The translations under genes and the position numbers were made by a program. From NCBI GenBank assembly GCA_028822985.1, contig JAPKCK010000004.1, positions 1 through 64,000 on the forward strand: 64,000 bases of DNA, written 5' to 3'. Of the stretch, positions 52,433-62,133 are shown in pieces. Below the pieces are notes generated by a model that saw nothing but the letters and a program-made list of their open reading frames with translations, searched no databases and was not told the origin of the DNA. Numbering within the stretch: the first letter of the stretch is position 1; each line of letters opens with the position of its first letter. Source of the DNA: Aquiluna sp. (GTDB taxonomy: Bacteria; Actinomycetota; Actinomycetes; Actinomycetales; Microbacteriaceae).

Positions 52433-53322
52433 TGACCAAGGTAATTGAGGTTAACAACCTCACCAAAAGCTATCGAGGTGCGACCGCCGTGGACAGCGTC
52501 TCACTAGCTATAGAGGAAAACGGAATCTACGGCCTGCTTGGTCGCAACGGCGCTGGCAAAACCACCCTCATGAAGCTCGTGGCTGGTCACGAGCTTGCAA
52601 GCACAGGAGAAATAAGTGTCTATGGTGCCAGCCCGGTCGAGAACAGTGCCGTGCTTGCAAATATGGCATTCATAAGGGAGTCGCTCCGCTACTCAGAAAA
52701 CTACAAGATTGGGCACGTTTTGAAAGCGGCCAAGATTGCATTCGCCAACTGGGATGATGCGTTCGCACAGAGTCTGGTCGATAAATTCCAGATTCCACGC
52801 AAGCGATTGGTCAGAAAATTGTCTCGTGGGCAGTTATCTGCGGTCGGGGTGGTGGTCGGCTTAGCCGCCAGAGCTCCAATCACTATTTTGGATGAGCCGT
52901 ACATCGGAATGGATGCCGTCGCTAGAAAGCATTTCTACGACATTCTGCTTGCTGACTACATCAAACACCCCAGAACCATTGTTCTCTCAACTCACCTAAT
53001 AGACGAGGTGGCTGACCTGTTGGAGCACGTCTTTGTGATCGATCAAGGTCGAATCATTCTGGATGCAAACACCGAGGACTTGCGTGGGTCAGCAGCGGTA
53101 ATCGAGGGGTCGACGGAGTCAGTTGACGATGCTGTTGCCGGCTTTGTGATTTTGGAGTCACAGACCATAGGTACTCAAAAGCGAGTTGTCGCCCAAGGGC
53201 TCAAAGCTGAAGATGCTGCACGTCTGCAAAGTGCAGGTCTCGCAGTAAAACCAGCAACCCTTCAACAACTCATTATTAGCCAAACAAACATGGATTCATC
53301 CGAGAAAGTGGAGGTCGCCTAA
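52432..53322 (+). CDS. ABC transporter ATPase under GntR control
   Basis: 296 residues: Walker A GRNGAGKTT (about 37-45), Walker B ITILDEPYIGMDA, switch His in STHLIDEV. The signature motif reads LSRGQLSAVGV instead of LSGGQ, seen in YtrB/BcrA-like exporters. The C-terminal third (about 215-296) is an extra domain. It overlaps the permease start by 1 nt. Substrate unknown; such operons often answer wall-active antibiotics. Confidence 0.9.
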   Translation: MTKVIEVNNLTKSYRGATAVDSVSLAIEENGIYGLLGRNGAGKTTLMKLVAGHELASTGEISVYGASPVENSAVLANMAFIRESLRYSENYKIGHVLKAAKIAFANWDDAFAQSLVDKFQIPRKRLVRKLSRGQLSAVGVVVGLAARAPITILDEPYIGMDAVARKHFYDILLADYIKHPRTIVLSTHLIDEVADLLEHVFVIDQGRIILDANTEDLRGSAAVIEGSTESVDDAVAGFVILESQTIGTQKRVVAQGLKAEDAARLQSAGLAVKPATLQQLIISQTNMDSSEKVEVA

Positions 53323-54020
53323 TGACTACCTTGCCAATCCAGCAGCGAACACTAGTCCAAAGACTTTGGAAGGTAGTGGGAATAAACGTTGTTAGGCCTT
53401 GGGTTTTGGTCCTGCCACTTGTAATCATGACCGCCCTGTTTCTGGTGACCGGCATCCTTTCCTGGCTAACGATCGCCTTTGTTCCAGCGGATGGCCAGCT
53501 ACGGTTTTCCCCTGAGTTCTTCTTGATAATTTTCCTCTTTTTAACTGCAAACCAAACCATTTATCACGAATACGCCGTTTCACTGAGCTTTGGCATCTCA
53601 CGAAGCGACTTTTACTTCGGGTCGCTGCTGAACTTTGCCTTGCAATCTATTTGGTATGCGGTGGTCTGCCTGTCTATTGCCGCGGTCACTGGGTCCTTTT
53701 TCGGAAGTGAATTCTCAGGAGTGGGGGTCACTAACTTTGTGAGCCTTATTGTGCTGTTTATCGGCACACAAGCCCTTGCTGCAAGCACCACGGCCATCTA
53801 CCTGCGCTGGGGCAAGCCCGGGATGCTGACATTCTTCGGTGGCCTGGCGCTCGTGCTTGTTGCACTGCCAGTTTTAGCTGTGTCAGACCTCGGAAGCGAG
53901 CTACCAACACTCAACAGTGAAACCTTGACCATGCTAGAAACTAACGTTATTGGAAGTGCTGTTGCACTAATCCTGATAATCCTTGGCTACCTCATTATTC
54001 GCAAGGCGAGCGTGCGGTAA
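53322..54020 (+). CDS. ABC transporter permease under GntR control
   Basis: 232 residues, six membrane helices (about 27-52, 62-80, 95-118, 130-152, 160-180, 205-226). NQTIYHEYAVSLSFGISRSDFYFGS resembles the coupling segment of YtrC/ABC-2-like subunits. No enzymatic motif. Third and last gene of the GntR operon, followed by a terminator at 54090. Confidence 0.85.
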   Translation: MTTLPIQQRTLVQRLWKVVGINVVRPWVLVLPLVIMTALFLVTGILSWLTIAFVPADGQLRFSPEFFLIIFLFLTANQTIYHEYAVSLSFGISRSDFYFGSLLNFALQSIWYAVVCLSIAAVTGSFFGSEFSGVGVTNFVSLIVLFIGTQALAASTTAIYLRWGKPGMLTFFGGLALVLVALPVLAVSDLGSELPTLNSETLTMLETNVIGSAVALILIILGYLIIRKASVR

Positions 54021-54089
54021 TTCGCTAGTTGAAGGACTGTCTATTATCTGAACATTTGCAACGCAGGTTGTTGCAGGTTCTAGACAAGT

Positions 54090-54119
54090 AAAAACCCTCT
54101 CGGTTACGGGAGGGTTTTC
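54090..54119 (+). terminator. Terminator after the GntR-ABC operon
   Basis: AAAACCCTC / GAGGGTTTT stem with a short loop. It is followed after 20 nt by TTTGGGGGGATGAC, which may be a strongly decayed tRNA-like core. Confidence 0.8.
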
Positions 54120-54213
54120 AGTATCAGCACCAAACTTTGGGGGGATGACTGTCGTGATTCACGCCAGCGAGTATTGCACCGTTGACATTCCAAAATCTGA
54201 TCTCGGAGAATAA

Positions 54214-54254
54214 TGTAAAGCGCGCTTGACAAATTGTAAAGTGTGCTTTACATT
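54214..54254 (+). promoter_or_regulatory. Promoter with two palindromic operators before the membrane protein/XRE pair
   Basis: TTGACA (54226-54231), 17-bp spacer, TACATT (54249-54254). Two operators interleave with it: TGTAAAG-CGCG-CTTGACA (54214-54231, one mismatch) and TGTAAAG-TGTG-CTTTACA (54235-54252, perfect), centres 21 bp apart, two helical turns. AGGAGG follows before the ATG at 54272. Confidence 0.85.
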
Positions 54255-54271
54255 CCTCACAGGAGGTAACA

Positions 54272-54700
54272 ATGAACAAGAATCAGCGTGAAGCAAGTGT
54301 GCAACTGATTGCAATTCCGATCAGTGTTGTGGTGTTTTTTATTTTGATGTGGGGTGAATTTTCAAAACCGGCTTCTGACTACGAGTTCGTCTGGCCAATA
54401 CTGTGGGCTATCGTCGCTTCAGTTATGGCGTCAATCCTTGTAACCATTGGGTTCGCCATGATTTTTCCTAATTGGCTCGAAAACTCAATCAAGGACGAGC
54501 GAGACAGGCGCATCCACAGTCTCGGCAAGGACTACACCATGGGCTTTTATGTTTTGGGCAGTGTGCTGGCGTTGGTGTTCGCAAAGCTTGAACTGGATTA
54601 CTACTGGATAGCCCTGACGGTATTTATGTCTGCGTCAATGGCCAATTTTGCTCACTCTCTGGTCAAGCTATTGATGTACAGGTTTGGGACCTTCGAATGA
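54272..54700 (+). CDS. Four-helix membrane protein paired with XRE regulator
   Basis: 142 residues: helices at about 10-27, 40-66, 88-106 and 108-130, with the cytoplasmic loop KDERDRRIHSLGKDYT between helices 2 and 3. This layout occurs in DUF2178-like proteins that are often coded beside a small XRE repressor; exact function unknown. Strong AGGAGG ribosome-binding site. The stop overlaps the XRE start as ATGA. Confidence 0.85.
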   Translation: MNKNQREASVQLIAIPISVVVFFILMWGEFSKPASDYEFVWPILWAIVASVMASILVTIGFAMIFPNWLENSIKDERDRRIHSLGKDYTMGFYVLGSVLALVFAKLELDYYWIALTVFMSASMANFAHSLVKLLMYRFGTFE

Positions 54701-54909
54701 GTTCCGGGCTAAAAAATAAACTTCGCGAGATACGCGTGGCATCAAACTCAATGACCCAGCAGCAGCTTGCGACTCTGGTGGGCGTCTCGAGACAGACCAT
54801 CATCTCAATTGAGTCTGGTCGCTACTCGCCATCCTTAGAGTTGGCCATCAAGATATCTGAGGCTCTTGATTATGATCTACAGCAACTTTTTTGGCTCGCT
54901 AAGGATTGA
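54697..54909 (+). CDS. Small XRE-family regulator
   Basis: 70 residues, nearly all one HTH domain: NKLREIRVASNSMTQQQLATLVGVSRQTIISIESGRYSPSLELAIKISEAL (in parts), like YozG/SinR-type repressors. Likely binds the two TGTAAAG-N4-CTTTACA sites before its operon and represses it. It overlaps the membrane-protein gene by 4 nt. Confidence 0.92.
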   Translation: MSSGLKNKLREIRVASNSMTQQQLATLVGVSRQTIISIESGRYSPSLELAIKISEALDYDLQQLFWLAKD

Positions 54910-54910
54910 G

Positions 54911-54973
54911 ACCAACGAAGCTGAGCCAGAGCAGGAAGGGTTCTCAGCCGAGGTCGCTGAGCAGGCAGAGTGA
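54911..54973 (+). pseudogene. 3' fragment of a TetR-type regulator gene
   Basis: The frame reads EPEQEGFSAEVAEQAE then stop. EGFSAEVAxQAE repeats residues near the C-terminus of the TetR protein at 51251; the DNA 54935-54967 matches 51752-51784 with about five changes. No HTH part remains. It is a leftover of a second copy of the TetR module. Confidence 0.6.
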
Positions 54974-55072
54974 AAATAGGGGTTAGAAGAAACATCCCCG
55001 CCCCACCAGACACAGTAGTTGACTATCTTCCGCTTGGCTGGAAAGGTAAGGTCACTAGAAAAAGGAGCGAAA

Positions 55073-55267
55073 ATGGGCTGGTACTAGGTTGGATTTGCGA
55101 TCGGTATCTACATGACCTGGGGTGGTGCAACCAAGACCTCCGCAAAGCCTTATTTCTTTCTCCACGCTAAGGCGAGCCTGATCTGGAGGAAACACGCCCA
55201 CACTTTTCTTGTGATCTCCGGGCTTGCGGTGTCACAAGTGATGCTTGTTCTGGCATTGGCTCGTTAA
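55073..55267 (+). pseudogene. Small membrane protein gene with in-frame TAG at codon 5
   Basis: AAAGGAGCGAAAATG is an excellent start signal. The frame reads MGWY, TAG, then VGFAIGIYMTWGGATKTS and on for 64 codons to TAA, ending in a hydrophobic helix (FLVISGLAVSQVMLVLALAR). A later ATG at 55112 could still give 51 residues but lacks a ribosome-binding site. The stretch 54910-55307 holds otherwise only the TetR fragment and the terminator; the 66-aa frame at 54970 is not convincing. Confidence 0.5.
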
Positions 55268-55269
55268 AA

Positions 55270-55301
55270 GAAAAACCCTCCCATTTCTGGGAGGGTTTTC
55301 T
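55270..55301 (-). terminator. Terminator of tRNA-Ala
   Basis: AAAACCCTCCC / GGGAGGGTTTT with a 6-nt loop and flanking A and T runs. It serves the tRNA operon on the minus strand and the last island gene on the plus strand. Confidence 0.9.
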
Positions 55302-55307
55302 TACTTG

Positions 55308-55380
55308 TGGAGACTAGGGGGGTCGAACCCCTGACCCCCTGCTTGCAAAGCAGGTGCTCTACCAACTGAGCTAAGTCCCC
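55308..55380 (-). tRNA. tRNA-Ala(TGC), the island attachment target
   Basis: Minus strand: acceptor GGGGACT/AGTCTCC, D arm GCTC/GAGC, anticodon arm with TGC in CTTTGCAAG, T arm AGGGG-TTCGACC-CCCCT. Discriminator A. Its last 17 bp recur as partial copies at 48.73, 50.12 and 50.67 kb. It follows tRNA-Ile downstream of gyrA. Confidence 0.97.
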
Positions 55381-55414
55381 ATAGCGAGCATTCCCTGGCG
55401 GAAAGTGCTCACCG

Positions 55415-55488
55415 TGGGCCTAGGAGGACTTGAACCTCCGACCTCTTCATTATCAGTGAAGCGCTCTAACCACCTGAGCTATAGGCCC
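55415..55488 (-). tRNA. tRNA-Ile(GAT)
   Basis: Minus strand: acceptor GGGCCTA/TAGGCCC, D arm GCTC/GAGC, anticodon stem CTTCA/TGAAG around CTGATAA (anticodon GAT), T arm GGAGGTTCAAGTCCTCC. Discriminator A. Thirty-four bp before tRNA-Ala, so cotranscribed. Confidence 0.97.
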
Positions 55489-55541
55489 GTCGAGCAAGAT
55501 GATGCTACTAGAAAAAAACACCTGCCACAAACCCTAGATCT

Positions 55542-55970
55542 CTAGTTGTTGGTGAAAGTGAGCGCTAGCCCACCTACCAGCTTAGAAATTAGGTTAAAAA
55601 TTACTGCCCAAACCGCCCAGAGGGCAGTAGTTAGCACGACATTTAGCAGTGCGAGCGTCGTTGCCGTAGTCATGACATTAGAAAAAGAAAAATCATCCTC
55701 TAGGTTCACATTACTGCCGTCGCCAAGAACAGATCCAAGCAAGCTGCCGATTGACGAGAAAATCCCCGAATTGGCAAGCACAGACCAGATCAACCAAGCC
55801 CCAACAACCAGTGCGATTGAGCTCGCGATGGAGATAAGGAATCCGACCTTTACTGCCGACCAAACATCTACGCCTCGTAGCTTGAGACGGATTTGTTTCT
55901 TGGGTTCCTTAGGAGTCTTATTCCGGCTGAACAGCGATGTCAACGTCCGCTCCTTCAGTTTCTGGTTCAT
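55542..55970 (-). CDS. DUF3566-family membrane protein
   Basis: 142 residues: a basic N-terminus ([28 protein letters not shown] in parts), two membrane helices (about 41-66 and 104-130) and an acidic external loop ([15 protein letters not shown]). This family sits right after gyrA in most actinobacteria; its role is unknown. With the ATG at 55970 it overlaps the 3' end of gyrA by 53 bp, so a later start such as a TTG around 55946 may be the real one. Confidence 0.85.
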   Translation of the reverse strand: MNQKLKERTLTSLFSRNKTPKEPKKQIRLKLRGVDVWSAVKVGFLISIASSIALVVGAWLIWSVLANSGIFSSIGSLLGSVLGDGSNVNLEDDFSFSNVMTTATTLALLNVVLTTALWAVWAVIFNLISKLVGGLALTFTNN

Positions 55971-58431
55971 CGTTAGTTTCTAGGTTGCGCTCAGCATTTC
56001 TGGCAATCGACAGAACTGAGTCGCTCTCGTCAAACCTAGCAAAAACTACGCCCATAGTGTCGCGGCCCTTTGCCGGAACCTCGTTAGCCGAGCTCCTGAT
56101 TACCTTGCCGGAAGACAGTACCGCTAGAACCTCGTCGGTTTCGTCGACCATCAGTGCGCCGATTAGGTCGCCGCGCTTCTCGTCTAGCTTGGCAACCTTA
56201 ATTCCAATACCGCCGCGCTTCTGAACTCGGTACTGATCCGCAGCGGTGCGCTTGGCATAACCACCCTCGGTTACAACAAAGACAAAGCCAGACTCCCCAA
56301 TAACCGAAGCCGACAACAGCTGGTCGCCCTTTCTAAAGGCCATCCCGATGACACCGGAGGTGTCTCGACCCATTGGACGCATCGAGTCGTTAGCCGCTGA
56401 GAACCGTATGGACATCCCCTTGCGACTAACCAAAAGCACATCGTTCTCTTCGCTGACCAACATTGCGTTAATGAGCTCATCGCCCTCGCGGAGCTTGATA
56501 GCGATGATGCCGCCAGTTCTGGCGGTGTCATAGAGCTCCAGAGCCGTCTTTTTGACAAGCCCACTCTTGGTGGCCATGACCAAATACGGCTCCTGCTGAT
56601 AGTCCTTAAGATCCAGCACCTTCACAACATATTCCTCTGGTTGCAAGGCCAGGAGGTTTGCAACGTGCTGACCCTTCGAATCACGGCCAGACTCTTGGAC
56701 CTCGTAGACCTTGGAGCGATAAACCCGTCCGGTATTGGTGAAGAACATCAGCCAGTGGTGAGTAGTGGAAACAATAAAGTTCTGAACCACATCGTCGGCC
56801 CGAAGGCTTGCACCCTTAACGCCCCTACCACCGCGGTGTTGCACGCGATAGTTGTCGCTTCTGGTGCGCTTGATGTAGCCACCTTGAGTTAAGGTCACCA
56901 CCATTTCCTCTTCGGGAATTAGGTCTTCTATGCTGACGTCGCCGTCGTAACCAAGCATTATCTCTGAGCGACGCTCATCGCCATACTTGTTCGTAATTTC
57001 AGCTAACTCATTAGAGACGATGTCGCGTTGGGCTTTTTCGTCTCCGATGATGCGCTGAAACTCAGTTATCTGAATTTCGAGTTCCGCTGCCTCATCAATA
57101 ATTTTCTGGCGCTCGAGCGCCGCCAGTTGGCGCAATTGCATGTTCAAGATCGCGCGTGCTTGCAGTTCATCGATCTTCAATAATTTGATTAGTCCATCGC
57201 GTGCATCTTCCACGGTCGCACTCTTGCGAATCAACGCGATTACATCGTCGAGCGAGTCAAGTGCCTTCAGGTAACCGCGAAGGATGTGGGCTCGCTCTTC
57301 TGCCTTACGCAGCCTGAACTGAGTTCTTCTGACAATGATGTCGATCTGGTGAGTCACCCAATTGGTAATAAAGCCATCAATCGACAGCGTCCTAGGGATG
57401 CCATCAACAAGCGCAAGCATGTTGGCACCGAAGTTGTCTTGCAACTGGGTGTACTTATAAAGGTTATTCAGCACAACCCTTGCAACCGCGTCGCGCTTGA
57501 GGACAATTACGAGTCGCTGACCAGTTCTACCGGATGTTTCATCACGAATGTCTGCAATGCCGGTGAGCTTGCCTTCTTTGGTCAGCTCTGCGATCTTGAG
57601 TGCCAAGTTATCTGGGTTTACTTGATAAGGAAGTTCGGTGACAACAAGGCAGGTTCGGTTCTGAACCTCTTCGACGTTCACAACCGCACGCATTGTTATT
57701 GAGCCGCGGCCGGTTCTATAAGCTTCTTCAATGCCGCGGCGACCAAGAATCTGAGCGCCGGTTGGGAAATCTGGACCCTTAACAATCTTGATCAGCTCTT
57801 CAATTAGAGCTTCGCCCTCGATTTCAGGGTTAGCAAGGACAAACTGCGCTGCCTCTGATACTTCTCTGAGGTTGTGCGGCGGGATGTTTGTTGCCATACC
57901 AACCGCAATACCGATTGATCCATTAACCAAAAGGTTTGGGAACCTAGCAGGCAAAATAGTCGGCTCCTGGGTGCGGCCATCGTAGTTGTCTTGGAAGTCA
58001 ACAGTTTCTTCGTCGATGTCGCGTACCATCTCCATCGCCAACGGAGCCATCTTGCACTCTGTATATCTTGGCGCGGCGGCTGGGTCGTTTCCGGGGGAAC
58101 CGAAGTTGCCCTGCCCCGAAACAAGCGGGTAACGAAGGTTCCAGTCTTGGACCAAACGAACCAAGGTGTCGTAGATAGCTGTGTCGCCGTGAGGGTGATA
58201 TTGACCCATGACATCGCCCACTACACGCGAGCACTTTGAGAACTGCTTGTCTGGTCGGTAACCGCCGTCATACATCGCGTAGAGAACTCGACGATGAACC
58301 GGTTTTAGCCCGTCTCTCACGTCAGGAAGCGCTCGCCCGACGATAACGCTCATCGCATAGTCGAGATAGCTTCGTTGCATCTCGACCTTTAGGTCGATTT
58401 GCTCTATTTTGTCCATCTGGCCTTCTGACAT
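55918..58431 (-). CDS. gyrA: DNA gyrase subunit A
   Basis: 837 residues: N-terminal breakage-reunion domain with the catalytic Tyr in AAPRYTECK (about 125), the quinolone region [21 protein letters not shown] with Ser replaced by D-V-M-G-Q-Y context to check, and the C-terminal six-blade DNA-wrapping domain with the GyrA box near [10 protein letters not shown]. With GyrB it adds negative supercoils using ATP. GGAGAG precedes the ATG. Lies 13 bp after gyrB in the same operon. Confidence 0.97.
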   Translation of the reverse strand: MSEGQMDKIEQIDLKVEMQRSYLDYAMSVIVGRALPDVRDGLKPVHRRVLYAMYDGGYRPDKQFSKCSRVVGDVMGQYHPHGDTAIYDTLVRLVQDWNLRYPLVSGQGNFGSPGNDPAAAPRYTECKMAPLAMEMVRDIDEETVDFQDNYDGRTQEPTILPARFPNLLVNGSIGIAVGMATNIPPHNLREVSEAAQFVLANPEIEGEALIEELIKIVKGPDFPTGAQILGRRGIEEAYRTGRGSITMRAVVNVEEVQNRTCLVVTELPYQVNPDNLALKIAELTKEGKLTGIADIRDETSGRTGQRLVIVLKRDAVARVVLNNLYKYTQLQDNFGANMLALVDGIPRTLSIDGFITNWVTHQIDIIVRRTQFRLRKAEERAHILRGYLKALDSLDDVIALIRKSATVEDARDGLIKLLKIDELQARAILNMQLRQLAALERQKIIDEAAELEIQITEFQRIIGDEKAQRDIVSNELAEITNKYGDERRSEIMLGYDGDVSIEDLIPEEEMVVTLTQGGYIKRTRSDNYRVQHRGGRGVKGASLRADDVVQNFIVSTTHHWLMFFTNTGRVYRSKVYEVQESGRDSKGQHVANLLALQPEEYVVKVLDLKDYQQEPYLVMATKSGLVKKTALELYDTARTGGIIAIKLREGDELINAMLVSEENDVLLVSRKGMSIRFSAANDSMRPMGRDTSGVIGMAFRKGDQLLSASVIGESGFVFVVTEGGYAKRTAADQYRVQKRGGIGIKVAKLDEKRGDLIGALMVDETDEVLAVLSSGKVIRSSANEVPAKGRDTMGVVFARFDESDSVLSIARNAERNLETNDEPETEGADVDIAVQPE

Positions 58432-58444
58432 TTTTCTCTCCTAC

Positions 58445-60388
<1,944 letters not shown>

Positions 60389-60502
60389 CTACTTCCCGTT
60401 TGAGTTGGCTCCACGTAAATGCGGTCTAGGACCGACTTAGATTCAGGTTTGCTAACCCCTCTAGTCTAGTCCAGAGGGCAGAAAAAGCAGTGCATATGGT
60501 TA

Positions 60503-61000
60503 TTAGCCATAGGTGTCGCGTGGACCCCGCCCAGGAACCGATCTAGGACCCTTTTTCCAGCTCGGTGCATTGGGACCGATAAACATTATTTCGTCTACGA
60601 CGAGTTTTGGATGAACATCGGCCAGCTTCTCCAACACATGACTCTCCAATAAGCGCATTTGAGTAGCCCAGGCGGTCGACTTGCAGCGAACAATTAGTTG
60701 AGTGCCCTTCAGCTCCTCGGGGAAAGAAGCATTTGCGCTTTCCGGGCCTACAACCTGATCCCAGTCAGCAAACAGTGAGGCCTTTTCAAGATCTGCAGTC
60801 CAGTTGAATTCCCCAAACAGCTGTTCTAGGCTCTGGCTTGCGGTAACCAGGTCGCGACCCGGGTCAAACGGCTGCGTGCCGCGAGTCCGGTTTTTCTCCC
60901 GCCGCTTCTGGTCCTTCGATTTCATTCCATGAGAGTTCGCAAGAAAGCTCTTAAAGAATCCGTCGGCGACTTCAAAAAAGATGTTAGGCACTGACAACAC
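60503..61000 (-). CDS. dciA: DciA-like (DUF721) replication protein
   Basis: 165 residues: a basic N-terminal part (KSKDQKRREKNRTRG) and a DUF721 domain (about 60-140; LEKASLFADWDQVVGPESANASFP, LIVRCKSTAWATQMRLLESHVLEKL in parts). DciA proteins help load the replicative helicase DnaB in bacteria without DnaC. It overlaps the recF end by 17 bp; position between recF and gyrB is the standard actinobacterial one. Confidence 0.9.
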   Translation of the reverse strand: MLSVPNIFFEVADGFFKSFLANSHGMKSKDQKRREKNRTRGTQPFDPGRDLVTASQSLEQLFGEFNWTADLEKASLFADWDQVVGPESANASFPEELKGTQLIVRCKSTAWATQMRLLESHVLEKLADVHPKLVVDEIMFIGPNAPSWKKGPRSVPGRGPRDTYG

Positions 61001-62117
61001 CCCCGGACACGCTCATTTTGCTGGACCAATCAAGACTTGGCGCCATGGTTTCATCCGCGGCGGTAATTATTACCTGCTCATAATCGGTGACGAATTCGAC
61101 CAGGCGTTCCCGTCTACCCTTGTCCAATACTGCGAAAACGTCATCTAGGAGCAAAATAGGGTCCCCGTTGTTGCTTGTCTTCCGTGAAACATCGCCAAGG
61201 GCGAGCTTTAGGCCCAGCGCCAATGACCAGGCTTCTCCTTGGGACGCGTGAGTTCGAGCGAGTAATCCCGCTTTATCTATCAACAACTCATCCCTGTGGG
61301 GTCCAGCTAAAGTGATGCCACGCTCAAGTTCCTTTTTTCGCAAGGAATCGAGGCGTTCGTAGAACAGCTGAGAGTAAAGCTTCGGATCACTTTCGATGTC
61401 CGTCCATCTTTCGCCATCATCACTTCCCACTGCAGAAACTATCCGCAGGCTGATTTGATCGTGTGAGTCACTAAGGGCAGTGTAGAAAGTCTGTAAAAGC
61501 GGTGAAAGCGCTGTTACTAGCTCAAGCCGCTCTGCCGCAAGCTCAGTACCTAGCGCGATGAGCTGATCGTCCCAAATTTCCAGAGTAGAAAGCTCGGGAT
61601 TCTTTACACCCCTTGCAGATTTCAACAGAGCATTTCTTTGCTTTAGAACACGTTCATAATCTGCTTTCACGCCGGACAGGCGGGGCTTCAGCTGAACGAG
61701 GGAGCTGTCGAGAAATTTTCTTCTGTCACCAGGATCGCGTCTTATCAGATCCAGATCCTCCGGAGAAAAGGAAACCGTTCTGACTAATCCGAGGATCTCT
61801 GAGGTTTTTTTTCTAGCAGAGCCGTTCAGGAAGTACCTGTTACTCGTCTCTCTGTTCAGCTCAATCCCGACCAGGAGCTCGCGTGAGTTATGGTTCACCT
61901 TCCCGGACAGCTGTGCTGTGGGATGGTCTTTTTGAATCAGAGATTGATAACCACTAACCCGATGTGACTCAAGAGCAGATAGATAGCTGACCGCCTCGAC
62001 GAGATTAGTTTTCCCCTCGCCGTTTTCGCCGTAAAGCAAAATCTGGCCCGCCGTGAAATCAACGCTTAGCTGCGGGTAGTTCCGAAAGTTAGCTAACTGC
62101 AGAGACTTGAGCCACAA
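60984..62117 (-). CDS. recF: DNA replication and repair protein RecF
   Basis: 377 residues: Walker A GENGEGKTN (about 30-38), signature region in LAGPHRDELLIDKAG..ASQGE and Walker B PILLLDDVFAVLD near 325. An SMC-like ATPase that helps load RecA at gaps with RecO and RecR. It lies 16 bp after dnaN. Confidence 0.95.
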   Translation of the reverse strand: MWLKSLQLANFRNYPQLSVDFTAGQILLYGENGEGKTNLVEAVSYLSALESHRVSGYQSLIQKDHPTAQLSGKVNHNSRELLVGIELNRETSNRYFLNGSARKKTSEILGLVRTVSFSPEDLDLIRRDPGDRRKFLDSSLVQLKPRLSGVKADYERVLKQRNALLKSARGVKNPELSTLEIWDDQLIALGTELAAERLELVTALSPLLQTFYTALSDSHDQISLRIVSAVGSDDGERWTDIESDPKLYSQLFYERLDSLRKKELERGITLAGPHRDELLIDKAGLLARTHASQGEAWSLALGLKLALGDVSRKTSNNGDPILLLDDVFAVLDKGRRERLVEFVTDYEQVIITAADETMAPSLDWSSKMSVSGGVVSA

Positions 62118-62133
62118 GTGCCGATTCCTTTGA

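Noticed and set aside
54119-54151. A fifth tRNA-Ala core copy near 54.14 kb
   Set aside because: Only TTTGGGGGGATGAC resembles the core, and the left-end signature does not follow; kept as a possible trace, not annotated as a repeat.
54970-55170. 66-aa ORF starting MKIGVRRNIPAPP
   Set aside because: Unusual composition, begins inside the TetR fragment, and overlaps a better supported small membrane frame in another phase.
47903-55380. Prophage or conjugative element
   Set aside because: No integrase, capsid, terminase, relaxase or replication gene found in the interval.
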